This document shows, piece by piece, positions 10,465 to 18,770 of a stretch of DNA of 64,000 nt. The notes beneath the pieces were generated by a model. It saw only the letters and a program-made list of their open reading frames with translations, did not search any database and was not told the origin of the DNA. Origin of the DNA: Pedobacter sp. BS3 (GTDB lineage: Bacteria; Bacteroidota; Bacteroidia; Sphingobacteriales; Sphingobacteriaceae); assembly GCF_008274585.1 (NCBI RefSeq), contig NZ_VTRT01000002.1:558001-622000 (forward strand). The letters are read 5' to 3'. Positions within the stretch are counted from its first letter, which is position 1, and each line of letters begins with the position of its first letter. The translations under genes and the position numbers were made by a program.

Positions 10465-10518
10465 TTGAATATTGGTTTTATAATGGTTTAACAAGGATCA
10501 TTCATAGTTACCAATACC

Positions 10519-10547
10519 GGCTCCCGGTGTTGCAAGCGCCCGGAGCC
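10519..10547. other. Stem-loop in the fecR-susC spacer
   Basis: Arms GGCTCC and GGAGCC pair, extended by two more G-C pairs after one mismatch, around a loop of about 11 bases. A T-run follows the right arm only on the plus strand, so it is not a good terminator for the leftward genes. It could act in the leader of susC or be chance. Confidence 0.35.
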
Positions 10548-10588
10548 ATTTTTTATTCAGGTAACCATTATATTGTAAAGTACATTTA

Positions 10589-11809
10589 TTATGGCATAAC
10601 AATTACCCTCCTTCCCTTGCCGAAAGCATTACCGGCCTCAATTTTAAAGTGTACAACACCCGTTATTTCCATATTTTTCAGCAGTTCAGTAATATCTTCT
10701 GAGCGTGATATCTTGGCATAAAAGGCCTTATTGCTTACATCACCCTGGTAAACCACATCCACATTATACCAGCGACTAATTTGTTCCATAATGCTTTTGA
10801 TATCTTCATCATGAAAAACAAAGTAGCCGTTTTTCCAGGCAACAGCGGCTTCTATATCGGCAGGTTCGGCTTTAAAATTTCCTTCAGGTTGTCTGATACC
10901 CGACTGTCCGGGTTTCAACATAAGCTCGTAGCCTGCACTTTTCAATTTTACCGATCCTTCAAGCAGCGTAGTGGTTACCCTGCTGTTGTAAGCGTTCACG
11001 TTAAAATGCGTACCTAAAACCTCTATTTCCTGGTTGGCTGTAGTTACAATAAATGGAATCCGGGCCTCTCCCCGACCCTCTCCTAAGGAAAGGGAGTGTT
11101 TCCCCCTTTGGGGGATTAAGGGGGCCTTGGCTACTTCAAAGTAAGCTTCGCCCGTTAGCTCTACCCTGCGTTCTTTACCCGTAAATTTGGCTGGAAAACG
11201 GAGCGACGATGCTGAGTTCAACCAGACCTTTGTACCATCTGATAACACCAGTTGATATTCGCCGCCGCGGGGAACGGTGAGGGTATTGCGAGCCACTCCC
11301 CCCGCCCTCTCCGAGGGAGAGGGAGCCTGGGTTCCCGTTACATAAGCCAGTTGTCCACTTGCCTGCTTGCTGATTTTGGCGCCAGCCTGTTCTGCCAATA
11401 TACCGTTAGCGGCATCGGTCAGGCTGATCTTTCTGCCATCGCCAAGCGTAAGCACTGCCTTGCTGCTACCCGGAACAATGGCAGCTGTTTGTTGTAGCTT
11501 CGTTACCGGGACTGGAACATCGTGAAAATGGAAATACAAGCCAAAGCAAAGTGCAATGAGTATCACTGCTGCCGCAAGCGGTAATTTATACCATAACCAA
11601 ATAGTATCGGGACGTTTTTTGATACGGTTCATTAAGCGGGTATATATCCGGTTAATAACAACCTGCTCATCACCAAGCTGATCCGTATCCCAATCCGCCT
11701 TATCTAAAGAAAAATCGTCCCGGTACTCTTCGAGCAATCTTCTTTCCTGTTCCGTACAGTCACCGGCAGCACATTTTTCGTACAATAAAACGTATTCTTC
11801 TCGCGTCAT
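10589..11809 (-). CDS. FecR family anti-sigma factor carrying two in-frame palindromic repeat inserts
   Basis: 406 residues from the ATG at 11809 (MTREEYVLLYEKCAAG); a GTG 45 bp upstream also keeps the frame open but adds a sequence unlike the family. Order: N-terminal cytoplasmic helices that bind the sigma factor, one membrane segment (LAAAVILIALCFGLYFHF), FecR domain (NTLTVPRGGEYQLVLSDGT, LTGEAYFEV, IEVLGTHFNVNAY), and a C-terminal DUF4974 domain that receives the signal from the SusC STN domain. Two segments are foreign to the family: APSPSERAGGVA and a stretch of about 20 residues containing KHSLSLGEGRGEA. Both are encoded by CCCTCTCC-type palindromes. Gap to susC is 124 bp; the sigma gene is divergent. 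Confidence 0.9.
   Translation of the reverse strand: MTREEYVLLYEKCAAGDCTEQERRLLEEYRDDFSLDKADWDTDQLGDEQVVINRIYTRLMNRIKKRPDTIWLWYKLPLAAAVILIALCFGLYFHFHDVPVPVTKLQQTAAIVPGSSKAVLTLGDGRKISLTDAANGILAEQAGAKISKQASGQLAYVTGTQAPSPSERAGGVARNTLTVPRGGEYQLVLSDGTKVWLNSASSLRFPAKFTGKERRVELTGEAYFEVAKAPLIPQRGKHSLSLGEGRGEARIPFIVTTANQEIEVLGTHFNVNAYNSRVTTTLLEGSVKLKSAGYELMLKPGQSGIRQPEGNFKAEPADIEAAVAWKNGYFVFHDEDIKSIMEQISRWYNVDVVYQGDVSNKAFYAKISRSEDITELLKNMEITGVVHFKIEAGNAFGKGRRVIVMP
11076..11114. repeat. In-frame palindromic repeat inside fecR, copy 1
   Basis: CCCTCTCC (11076-11083), 3-base loop, GGAAAGGG (11087-11094), followed by a second hairpin CCCCC-ttt-GGGGG (11102-11114). Read on the coding strand it gives residues such as SLSLGEGRGEA between the FecR motifs EVAK and IPFIV, which are adjacent in ordinary family members as I know them. 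Confidence 0.8.
11305..11323. repeat. In-frame palindromic repeat inside fecR, copy 2
   Basis: CCCTCTCC and GGAGAGGG form a perfect 8 bp stem around the loop gag. It encodes part of APSPSERAGG in the loop before the NTLTVPRGGEY motif of the FecR domain. Reading frame is preserved. Confidence 0.8.
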
Positions 11810-11905
11810 GATATAATTGGTTATGTGTATAGTACCTGTTTCCGGGAGGCACACACATACTTTTAAAAATATTTTTGATTATTTTTTTTAAGCCCCTAAA
11901 AGCTG

Positions 11906-11913
11906 TACCTTAG
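11906..11913 (+). promoter_or_regulatory. Possible -7 box of the sigma factor gene
   Basis: TACCTTAG matches the Bacteroidota -7 consensus TAnnTTTG with one mismatch and lies 29 bp before the sigma factor ATG. No -33 TTTG at normal spacing was found, so this is weak. Confidence 0.3.
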
Positions 11914-11941
11914 TCTTATACCAATTAAGGCTCCACTTCAA

Positions 11942-12523
11942 ATGGTTAGCGATATAGAACTCTGGGAATCTGTCAGGATAGACAATGAGAAGGCTTTTTC
12001 ACTGCTTTTTCACCGGTATGCTTCCGGCATATACAGTAAAGCCTATTCGTATATCCGGGACCGGGAAGTCAGCGAGCAAATAGTGCACGATATTTTTTTA
12101 ACCATCTGGAATAACCGCAAAACATTACAAATTCAATCGTTTAAGGGCTATCTCACTTCAGCGGCCCGGTACCGGGTATATAAACACCTGACGGCACGAA
12201 AAGCCAACCTGTTGGACTATAAAGAGGAATTACCTGAACCGGGCTATGCGGTTCAAAACACAGGCTATACCAATCTGACCGGTAAAGACCTGGAAAACGA
12301 GCTATACAGTTACCTGGAAAATCTGCCCAAGCGCTGCCGTGAAATATTCCTGATGAGCCGCATTCAGCTATTGAGTAACGATGAAATTGCCAAAAAACTG
12401 GGTATATCCAAACGCTCCGTCGAAAACCAGATCACGTACGCTCTTAAGTATCTTCGTATTTCTTTAAAGGATGCATCGGTTATACTTATCCTGGCCGAAG
12501 GTATACACACACTGATCCGTTAA
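11942..12523 (+). CDS. ECF RNA polymerase sigma factor
   Basis: 193 residues. Region 2 is at the N-terminus (FHRYASGIYSKAYSYIRDREVSEQIVHDIFLTIW) and region 4 near the C-terminus (LPKRCREIFLMSRIQLLSNDEIAKKLGISKRSVENQI), with a helix-turn-helix. It is expected to be held by the FecR protein encoded divergently 132 bp away and to transcribe the SusCD locus when the STN domain of SusC signals. Sigma and fecR genes are usually co-directional in Bacteroidota, so the divergent layout is less common. Confidence 0.93.
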   Translation: MVSDIELWESVRIDNEKAFSLLFHRYASGIYSKAYSYIRDREVSEQIVHDIFLTIWNNRKTLQIQSFKGYLTSAARYRVYKHLTARKANLLDYKEELPEPGYAVQNTGYTNLTGKDLENELYSYLENLPKRCREIFLMSRIQLLSNDEIAKKLGISKRSVENQITYALKYLRISLKDASVILILAEGIHTLIR

Positions 12524-12560
12524 ATGAATAACAGATAATTGTTATTCAGCCTTATCCCAA

Positions 12561-12655
12561 CCCTCTCCAAGATAGAGCTTGGAAATGTTATTTGTTATAT
12601 CAATTCTTTTAGCTTTAAGCTTTCTGCTTTTAGCTACCTTTCGCCTTTAACCTTA
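12561..12655. repeat. Degenerate repeat tract between convergent genes
   Basis: A half copy of the CCCTCTCC palindrome (12561-12568, right arm degenerate) is followed by a run of related words such as GCTTTAAGCTTTCTGC and CTTTTAGCT up to about 12655. It fills the spacer between the sigma factor gene and the convergent phosphatase-like gene. Confidence 0.5.
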
Positions 12656-12660
12656 CAACA

Positions 12661-13758
12661 TTATCGTTTCCCGCCCAGAACCTGTTTAATAGGTTCGCCT
12701 ATAATATGGGGACTTGGAAATTTCAGACCGAGAAAAGAGGCTATCGTTTGGGCATATTGATTTTGCCATAACTGTCCAGGTGCAGAAATTTCACCCAGCG
12801 GCTTGGTTTGTGGCCCCATAACGGCAAACCATATTTCATCGGAATGTGGCACTTTGCGTCCGTGACTGCGCCACAGATCATCATCACCCCGGCCATGGTC
12901 TCCTACAATCATCAACGTGGTTTGATCTTTATAATATGGATCACTTTGCAGGTAATCCCAAAGTTTGCGCAGCATTTCGTCATTGCCATGAGCCGCATCA
13001 AGGTAATAGTCGTATTTGCCCTGGTGTCCAAACGAATCAGTTTCTATAAAAGCCAGGTACAATACGTTGGGATGATTTTGTTTCAGGTAATCTGTTGCCA
13101 GACCGTAAGTAATGGCATCATAGCGTTCACTATCTCCGAATATTTTCGGGAGATCATGCTGTGCCTTGTTCAGGGCCTGCTGTGCCGGTGTAAGCGATGG
13201 GATGTCCAGATCGCTATATCCCGAATTAATGAGCAATCCGCTACGTTCCTTGTTCAGGATGCGGTAATAAGCATCCCACGACGTAAACACGGCAACTTTA
13301 CCCTGATATCCAGGCTGCTTGTTAATATATTCCAGCACATTGACATTAGGATTTGGCGGAAAATCATTAGAATTAACCAGCGTATCGGGATAACCGGTAA
13401 AGATCTCATTATATCCCGGATAGGAAAACCAATACGGGTTCTTTACATTCACGAAATTTCCCAGATCGCGGTTGCCGTATATCTGTCCGTTCTTAGCAAA
13501 ATATCCCCAGAAAAAAGGCATTAATTTTTCCCTGCGCTCTTTTGACGTTGCCGCCCAATACTTCTCCGCCCTTACCGGCTGCTTTTGAGTATTATACTGC
13601 TTATTATTAAACAGTCCTGAATCTGCACCGCGAAAAACATCTTTCCAGCGGTATCCATCAAATGATACAATAACCAGCTTGTTTGCTTTGGTTTTCTGCG
13701 CCCATGCAGAAGTACTGAAGCACCATGCGGCTAAAAGAAAAATCAATGCCTTTTTCAT
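12661..13758 (-). CDS. Exported alkaline phosphatase superfamily protein
   Basis: 365 residues with a signal peptide (MKKALIFLLAAWCFSTSAWAQ). Metal-site motifs of the alkaline phosphatase/phosphodiesterase superfamily are visible: VIVSFDGYRWKDVF near the N-terminus, ETDSFGHQG in the middle, and VGDHGRGDDD with SHGRKVPHSDE towards the end. PGYNEIFTGYPD probably holds the nucleophile region. It lacks the CxPxR sulfatase motif, so it should be a phosphatase or phosphodiesterase rather than a sulfatase. It is the last gene of the leftward cluster and 5 bp downstream of the mutarotase gene. Substrate unknown. Confidence 0.85.
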   Translation of the reverse strand: MKKALIFLLAAWCFSTSAWAQKTKANKLVIVSFDGYRWKDVFRGADSGLFNNKQYNTQKQPVRAEKYWAATSKERREKLMPFFWGYFAKNGQIYGNRDLGNFVNVKNPYWFSYPGYNEIFTGYPDTLVNSNDFPPNPNVNVLEYINKQPGYQGKVAVFTSWDAYYRILNKERSGLLINSGYSDLDIPSLTPAQQALNKAQHDLPKIFGDSERYDAITYGLATDYLKQNHPNVLYLAFIETDSFGHQGKYDYYLDAAHGNDEMLRKLWDYLQSDPYYKDQTTLMIVGDHGRGDDDLWRSHGRKVPHSDEIWFAVMGPQTKPLGEISAPGQLWQNQYAQTIASFLGLKFPSPHIIGEPIKQVLGGKR

Positions 13759-13763
13759 AGACC

Positions 13764-14936
13764 TTATTGTTTTACTGAAAACAAATATACAGAACTGGTA
13801 TGATATACCTGTCGGGGACTTAACACGGTTGAAGGAAATGATGGCTGGTTGGGTGAATCGGGAAAATGCTGGGTTTCTAACGCCAAAGCAGTTCTGAAAT
13901 CATCTTTTGAGCCATTTTTAAAGGTATTTTTGCTTTGCATAAAGTTACCGCTGTAAAATTGCAGGCCGGGCTCTTCGGTATAAATATCCATTACAATGCC
14001 CGATTTTTCACCGGTTACTTTAGCGGCGTGACGCATACCGCTGCCGTCCAGCACAAAGTTATGGTCATAGCCCTTGCCATTCTTCAGCTGCTCATTATCA
14101 TCATTAATACGTTTGCCAATGGTTTCAGGAGAAGTAAAATCAAACGGTGTACCCGCAACGGATTCCAGCTTCCCGGTAGGGATCAAAGTTGAATCAACCG
14201 GTGTATATTTTGAAGCATTGATCTGCATGATATGATTCAGAATAGTACCACTTCCCTCGCCATTCAGGTTAAAGAAAGCATGATTGGTGAGGTTAACTAC
14301 GGTTTTCTTATCTGTTTTAGCTACATAATCCATCTTGAGCTGGTTGCTGTCTGTGAGGCTATACGTTACCTGCACATCCAGGTTACCGGGATAGCCTTCT
14401 TCCATATCTTTTGAAAGGTAGTGCAATACCAGTGTATGGTCATCCGGCTGACTGGCATCCCAAACCACATCCTGGAATCCCTTTTTGCCGCCATGCAGGG
14501 TATTTACGCCGTTGTTGGTAAACAAGGTGTATTGCTTGCCATCCAGTGTAAATTTACCCTTCGCAATGCGATTACCATAACGGCCAATGGTTGCTCCAAA
14601 ATAAGGCTCAGTAGAATTTTTATAGGCCTGTACGCTGGGAAACCCGACAACCACATCGGTTAACTTACCGTTTTTATCAGGCACCAGCAAACTCACCAGC
14701 CGGCCCCCATAATTGGTAAAGGCCGCCTGCATGTTATTTTTATTTTTCAGGATGTACAAGTCCGTTTTTTTACCATCGATAGTAGCTTCAAAGGCCGATC
14801 TATCAGGTAAGGTTGCTGTTTTAGCAGTATCATTTTGTACACTGTCGGCAGCGCTGTGCTGATTTGAAGAACTGTTACATGACACCATAGCCATTACACA
14901 AAACGGCAGTACGGGTATAGCAAATTTTAATTTCAT
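13764..14936 (-). CDS. galM: Aldose 1-epimerase (galactose mutarotase), lipoprotein
   Basis: 390 residues. A lipobox (MVSC) near residue 20 makes this a lipid-anchored, extracytoplasmic member, followed by a Ser/Asn/Gln-rich linker. Family motifs: FGATIGRYGNRIAKGKF, LHGGKKGFQDVVWD, NLTNHAFFNL (catalytic His region), and ALETQHFPDSPNQPSFP with the likely catalytic base Glu354. It interconverts alpha and beta anomers of aldoses such as galactose, here presumably sugars released outside the cytoplasm by the neighbouring glycosidases. Confidence 0.93.
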   Translation of the reverse strand: MKLKFAIPVLPFCVMAMVSCNSSSNQHSAADSVQNDTAKTATLPDRSAFEATIDGKKTDLYILKNKNNMQAAFTNYGGRLVSLLVPDKNGKLTDVVVGFPSVQAYKNSTEPYFGATIGRYGNRIAKGKFTLDGKQYTLFTNNGVNTLHGGKKGFQDVVWDASQPDDHTLVLHYLSKDMEEGYPGNLDVQVTYSLTDSNQLKMDYVAKTDKKTVVNLTNHAFFNLNGEGSGTILNHIMQINASKYTPVDSTLIPTGKLESVAGTPFDFTSPETIGKRINDDNEQLKNGKGYDHNFVLDGSGMRHAAKVTGEKSGIVMDIYTEEPGLQFYSGNFMQSKNTFKNGSKDDFRTALALETQHFPDSPNQPSFPSTVLSPRQVYHTSSVYLFSVKQ

Positions 14937-14956
14937 GGTTTATTGGTTTTATAGTT

Positions 14957-14998
14957 AAGTCAAAATTAAAAAGTCAAAATTAAAAACAGTTAAAATAT
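14957..14998. repeat. AGTCAAAATTAAAA-type tandem repeat upstream of galM
   Basis: Two units of AAGTCAAAATTAAA and a degenerate third lie 20-60 bp before the galM start codon. Near-identical tracts occur at 53843-53876 and 63233-63272. Confidence 0.6.
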
Positions 14999-15056
14999 TA
15001 AAATTCAACAAATAAAATGTATGAACAAGACAGTTTACAATTAACTTACATTAGAA

Positions 15057-16136
15057 TTATTTTCCGTTTAGTTTTTTAATGAGTTCTACCTCGTCCTGGC
15101 GATAGGGCGTACCCTCCGCTTTAAAGATATCGTGGAACCACTCTACGGGTTGTCCGCCGTCGGCTATCGGTGTGTCCCAGGCGTAAATAGTATTGGTCTT
15201 ACCCGATACAAATCCCCAGTTTATAGCACCTACATTCTCCTTTTTGAGCAAAGGCATAATATTGGAAAAACGACTATTACGGGTGCGAGCCATGTATTCG
15301 GTGCAAATCAATGGTCTGTTGTGCGTTTTCAGCATCTGGATAACCCGTAAATGCCATTGCGGCTCTTCATAGTCATGATAGGTAATAATATCCGAGTTCA
15401 TGATCTGAAAAGCATTCAGCTCCTCCAGATCCCATTTCCAGATACCCGCACTGATGGGTTGATCGGGGTTAACGTCACGGGCCCATTTAAACACCTGCTG
15501 CAACAAGGGCATGGATTTATTACCCTTATCCGAGTTACCAGGTTCATTGTACAAATCCCACAGTAAAATGCGCTCATCATGTGCGAAACGGGTCATTACA
15601 TCTTTTACATATTTTTCAAGCTCGGGGAACAATGCCTGGTTTTCTGATGCCGGCTGACCGGGATCCTGTACCCATCCGGAATTGTGGATACCGGTTTTTG
15701 GTGCAGGCTGCTTACCTGCCACTGGCACTTTATTCCAGCAATCGTCAAAAAACACGAACATGGTTTGAATGTGATGTTTTGCGGCGATGCCCAGATACTG
15801 GTCTACCCGCTTTTTAAATCCTTCGGGATCCTGTTTCCAGGCCACGCTGTGCAGAAATACCCGCATGGTGTTAAAACCAATGCTTTCGGCCCAGCCCAGC
15901 TCCTTATCAATGGTTTGCGGATCAAACGTATCAGCCTGCCACATTTCAAGCTGGTTAATAGCCGTTGCGGGGATGTAATCGGCGCCGGTTATCCATTTGT
16001 GCTTTTTATACCAGTTATCAGCTTTTTCAACCGACCACCGGGAACCAGCCGGAGCAGTTTGCTTTTTTTGCGCCTGTACCGAAAAAGCAACGCTTGCTAC
16101 CAATAAAAAGAGGATTATTTTTTTACCAAAGTTCAT
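15057..16136 (-). CDS. Exported cellulase-type (GH5-like) glycoside hydrolase
   Basis: 359 residues with a signal peptide (ends VQAQ). A TIM barrel of clan GH-A: acid/base Glu198 in LLWDLYNEPGNS and nucleophile Glu280 in LICTEYMAR. Other landmarks are SIGFNTMRVFLHSVAW and GAINWGFVSGKTNT. Proteins of this type are often annotated 1,4-beta-xylanase or cellulase, but the exact substrate cannot be assigned. It lies in a leftward cluster with GH43, FGE and sulfatases, suggesting attack on a substituted plant or algal polysaccharide. Confidence 0.87.
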   Translation of the reverse strand: MNFGKKIILFLLVASVAFSVQAQKKQTAPAGSRWSVEKADNWYKKHKWITGADYIPATAINQLEMWQADTFDPQTIDKELGWAESIGFNTMRVFLHSVAWKQDPEGFKKRVDQYLGIAAKHHIQTMFVFFDDCWNKVPVAGKQPAPKTGIHNSGWVQDPGQPASENQALFPELEKYVKDVMTRFAHDERILLWDLYNEPGNSDKGNKSMPLLQQVFKWARDVNPDQPISAGIWKWDLEELNAFQIMNSDIITYHDYEEPQWHLRVIQMLKTHNRPLICTEYMARTRNSRFSNIMPLLKKENVGAINWGFVSGKTNTIYAWDTPIADGGQPVEWFHDIFKAEGTPYRQDEVELIKKLNGK

Positions 16137-16208
16137 GTTAGTTTAGTTTAATATAAACAGACGATTTACAATTTTTGAATTACGGTTTATAATTTTTGAA
16201 TGCTCGAT

Positions 16209-16270
16209 TGTTATGTGTTGTGGGTTACGTGTTATGGGACTCATAACCCGCAACAGATAACTCGTAGCTC
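16209..16270. repeat. GTTATG/CATAAC inverted degenerate repeat
   Basis: Words GTTATGTGTTG, GGGTTACGTGTTATG and CATAACCCGCAAC form an imperfect palindrome centred on GTTATG-ggact-CATAAC (16231-16247). A related tract lies upstream of hscB at 55693-55753. The rest of the spacer 16137-16293 also repeats TACAATTTTTGAAT. Confidence 0.5.
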
Positions 16271-16293
16271 ATTTTGCTTCCAACTTATATCAG

Positions 16294-17373
16294 TTATTCC
16301 TGCTTCTCTCCCGAAGGTAACGGTATAGGTATTCCTGCCGGAACTGGTGTTCCAAATACCGGGTTACCGTCTTTATCCCAGGTAAACTTTTGTAATCTCA
16401 GGTTACGTGCCCAGCCCGGCTTGGTTGTTTTTTTGGCGTGGTAAAATATCCACCACTCCTTACCGTCGGGCGAGGTAGTAAAGCTGGCATGACCGGGGCC
16501 AAGCACTTCTTTGGTTCCGCGGAATACCGGCCCTTTTTTTATCCAGTTCGTTGCATCCATCGGGGACTTTTTATCGTCTTTCAGCATCAGCATGCCCAGA
16601 CGATATTGCGGTGTCCACGATTCGCGGGTAGAATAAATAATAAATACCTTGCCATCATGCTTTAAAAATTCAGGCCCTTCGTTCAGATCCAAGGGGCCAC
16701 CGGTTTCCCAGGGCTGATCCGGGCTGGAAATTTTCACCCGTTCTGAGCTGATGGTCCAAGGGTTGCTCATGCGGGCCATGTATAAATGCTGCGATGTTTT
16801 ATCGGTTGACGCGTTCTGCTCCCATCCCGACCAAACGGCATACAATTTTCCGCGGATAGAGGTAACGGTAAGATCGATCGCCCAGATTGTACCGGTAGGG
16901 TCATTGGGATCTGCACCTGTTTTCAGCATTCCTTTATCAATATATTCACCTTGCGGATCATCGGTAACCGACTCCAGCACACCAGAGCGCTGATATTTAT
17001 ACGGTGGCCCGGATTGACCGGCGGCATAATAAATATACCATTTTTTACCGATACGGTGCAGCTCCGGGGCCCATACGCAATGACTGTTCCAGCCGCTCGC
17101 CGGTGCAGTCCACACGATTTTACGTGGCCCTATTTTAGTAAGCGAGGTGGATTTACTTACAGTGATATGTGATACGCCGTTATTACCTGCACTCAAACAT
17201 ACGTAATAATATCCGCCGTCTTTGATCACCCAGGGATCGGCGCCACCTCCAACAGGATTGGTAAACGTTGTATCCATTAACAGGTTTTGGCGGTATATCG
17301 CTTTTGCCGAAACCGGGTAAGATCCGGAAACGAGCAGGCACAAGGCACCTGCTATCACATATCTGTGTATCAT
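16294..17373 (-). CDS. Glycoside hydrolase family 43 protein
   Basis: 359 residues with a signal peptide (ends about VSAKA). The five-bladed propeller carries the GH43 triad: general base Asp46 (GGADPWVI), pKa modulator Asp167 (IWAIDLTV) and general acid Glu232 (LNEGPEFLKHDGK). WAPELHRIGKKWYIYYAA is also typical. The family includes alpha-L-arabinofuranosidases, arabinanases and beta-xylosidases; which applies is not decided here. The next gene upstream (FGE) ends 16 bp away, so they are co-transcribed. Confidence 0.92.
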   Translation of the reverse strand: MIHRYVIAGALCLLVSGSYPVSAKAIYRQNLLMDTTFTNPVGGGADPWVIKDGGYYYVCLSAGNNGVSHITVSKSTSLTKIGPRKIVWTAPASGWNSHCVWAPELHRIGKKWYIYYAAGQSGPPYKYQRSGVLESVTDDPQGEYIDKGMLKTGADPNDPTGTIWAIDLTVTSIRGKLYAVWSGWEQNASTDKTSQHLYMARMSNPWTISSERVKISSPDQPWETGGPLDLNEGPEFLKHDGKVFIIYSTRESWTPQYRLGMLMLKDDKKSPMDATNWIKKGPVFRGTKEVLGPGHASFTTSPDGKEWWIFYHAKKTTKPGWARNLRLQKFTWDKDGNPVFGTPVPAGIPIPLPSGEKQE

Positions 17374-17388
17374 ATTATACCTGGGTTC

Positions 17389-18537
17389 TTACTTATCCTG
17401 CACACACCGGAAGCCAAGGTGTTCCATGCCACTGTCCTCCGTGCTCTTCATCCTTCTGGCAACACGGTATCCTGAACAATAGCTGTCATTACATAAGAAT
17501 GATCCACCCCGGATCACCCGCTTAATGGCATAAGGCTCCTGCGGGTCAAAACTCTTATCCGGCCCTTTCGGATTCTTTACTCCTGCCGGGTTATTGATAG
17601 TGGAGTAATACTGGTAATTGTACAGGTCTGAACACCATTCCCATACATTACCGGCCATATCATACAGCTTGTATCCGTTCGGGGAAAATGATTTTACCGG
17701 TGCGGCATAAAAGAATTTATCCCGCAAGGTGTTTTTGGATGGAAATGTGCCCTGCCAGGTATTGGCTTTGACCTTACCCTGGTCTATCGGTTCATTTCCC
17801 CAGGGATAAATATTATCGCTTAAGCCGCCTCGTGCCGCCCACTCCCATTCGGCTTCGGTTGGCAGCCGTTTGCCTGCCCATTTGCAATAGGCCTGGGCAT
17901 CGTACCAGGAGATGTGCACTACCGGGTAATTCTCTTTACCCACAATGGAGCTGCCCGGCCCGTGCGGGTGCTTCCAATCGGCTCCTTTTTTCCATTCCCA
18001 CCACTGGCTGTAATCGTTCAGGTCTACATCGTGCTTGGCCTGCACAAACACCAGCGATGCCGGAACCAGCATGCTTTCGTCCGGTTTGGGTGTTCCGGGA
18101 GGTAATTGTTTCTTGATTTCATTCCAGTCGGGTTTTTGCTCGGCGGTAGTTACATAACCGGTTGCTTTTACAAAAGCGGCGAACTGGGCGTTGGTTACCT
18201 CGGTCTGATCCATCCAGAAACCATCTACGCTTACTTTATGCTTGGGGTATTCGTCTTCGGCTGCCTGCTTGTTATCGCCACCCATCATAAAGGTTCCGCC
18301 ATCAATCCATACCATACCGGTATGGCTGGTGTCGATACCTGAGGCAATGTCACCACCGGGTTTCACCTTGGTTGTCCCGAAACGGGAAGGAATATTGGAT
18401 TCACAGCAAATGGCGGTTTTGCCTTTTAGTTTTGCGGCGCCGGTATCGGCTGATGCCTGTTTATTGCCGGATTGCTGATTACACGAACTAATTATACCGG
18501 CCAGTATAACCGGAACTATGAATTGGGTCTTGATCAT
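17389..18537 (-). CDS. Formylglycine-generating enzyme (FGE/SUMF1 family), lipoprotein
   Basis: 382 residues from the ATG at 18537 (MIKTQFIVPVILAGIISSC, lipobox SSC). The frame runs on upstream to 18693 through an 18-bp tandem repeat that would give an implausible Cys/Pro/Asn-rich tail, so that part is rejected. The FGE-sulfatase fold is complete (GGTFMMGG, ISWYDAQAYCKWAGKRLPTEAEWEWAARGG, MAGNVWEWCSD). The two active-site cysteines are present as Cys349 and Cys354 in GGSFLCNDSYCSGYRVA, with the same spacing as human SUMF1 Cys336/Cys341, and the protein ends LGFRCVQDK. It should oxidise the Cys of CxPxR motifs in sulfatases to formylglycine; two such sulfatases are encoded directly upstream. 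Confidence 0.92.
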   Translation of the reverse strand: MIKTQFIVPVILAGIISSCNQQSGNKQASADTGAAKLKGKTAICCESNIPSRFGTTKVKPGGDIASGIDTSHTGMVWIDGGTFMMGGDNKQAAEDEYPKHKVSVDGFWMDQTEVTNAQFAAFVKATGYVTTAEQKPDWNEIKKQLPPGTPKPDESMLVPASLVFVQAKHDVDLNDYSQWWEWKKGADWKHPHGPGSSIVGKENYPVVHISWYDAQAYCKWAGKRLPTEAEWEWAARGGLSDNIYPWGNEPIDQGKVKANTWQGTFPSKNTLRDKFFYAAPVKSFSPNGYKLYDMAGNVWEWCSDLYNYQYYSTINNPAGVKNPKGPDKSFDPQEPYAIKRVIRGGSFLCNDSYCSGYRVARRMKSTEDSGMEHLGFRCVQDK

Positions 18538-18548
18538 TTTTGTTAATA

Positions 18549-18656
18549 GATTACACGGATATTGAAGATTACACAGATATTGAAGATTACACGGATACTT
18601 GGGATTACACAGATAGTTAGGATTACACAGATGTGGAGGATTACACGGATTAATTG
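18549..18656. repeat. 18-bp-period tandem repeat (GATTACACRGAT core), six units
   Basis: The 12-base core GATTACACRGAT starts at 18549, 18567, 18585, 18603, 18621 and 18639, exactly every 18 bp, with variable 6-base spacers. It ends 12 bp from the FGE start codon. Constant period and very short spacers rule out a CRISPR array. A TACTTTT/ACTTTTAACT-type tract follows at 18670-18703. Confidence 0.9.
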
Positions 18657-18770
18657 GATTCGCTTTCAACACTTTTAACTTTTTACTTTTCACCTTAACT
18701 TAACACGATGTACCAATTATGCAGCAAAATACTATTTCTACCTGTCATTTTCAAGTTATTCAGTGAATTC

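Noticed and set aside
10465-10494. TTG start of SusC
   Set aside because: The ATG at 10464 gives the usual N-terminus; the ten extra codons have no support.
12808-13524. Long plus-strand open frame of 238 codons
   Set aside because: It is the antisense shadow of the phosphatase-like gene and shows no protein-like composition or start context.
12661-13758. Third sulfatase
   Set aside because: It has the superfamily metal motifs but no CxPxR or SxPxR formylglycine motif.
18549-18656. Possible CRISPR array
   Set aside because: Units are 12 bases with 6-base spacers at constant period and there are no cas genes, so it is a simple tandem repeat.
18538-18693. N-terminal extension of the FGE frame, rich in CNP/CNL repeats
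   Set aside because: It is the translation of the 18-bp tandem repeat; the lipoprotein signal starting at 18537 is the natural start.
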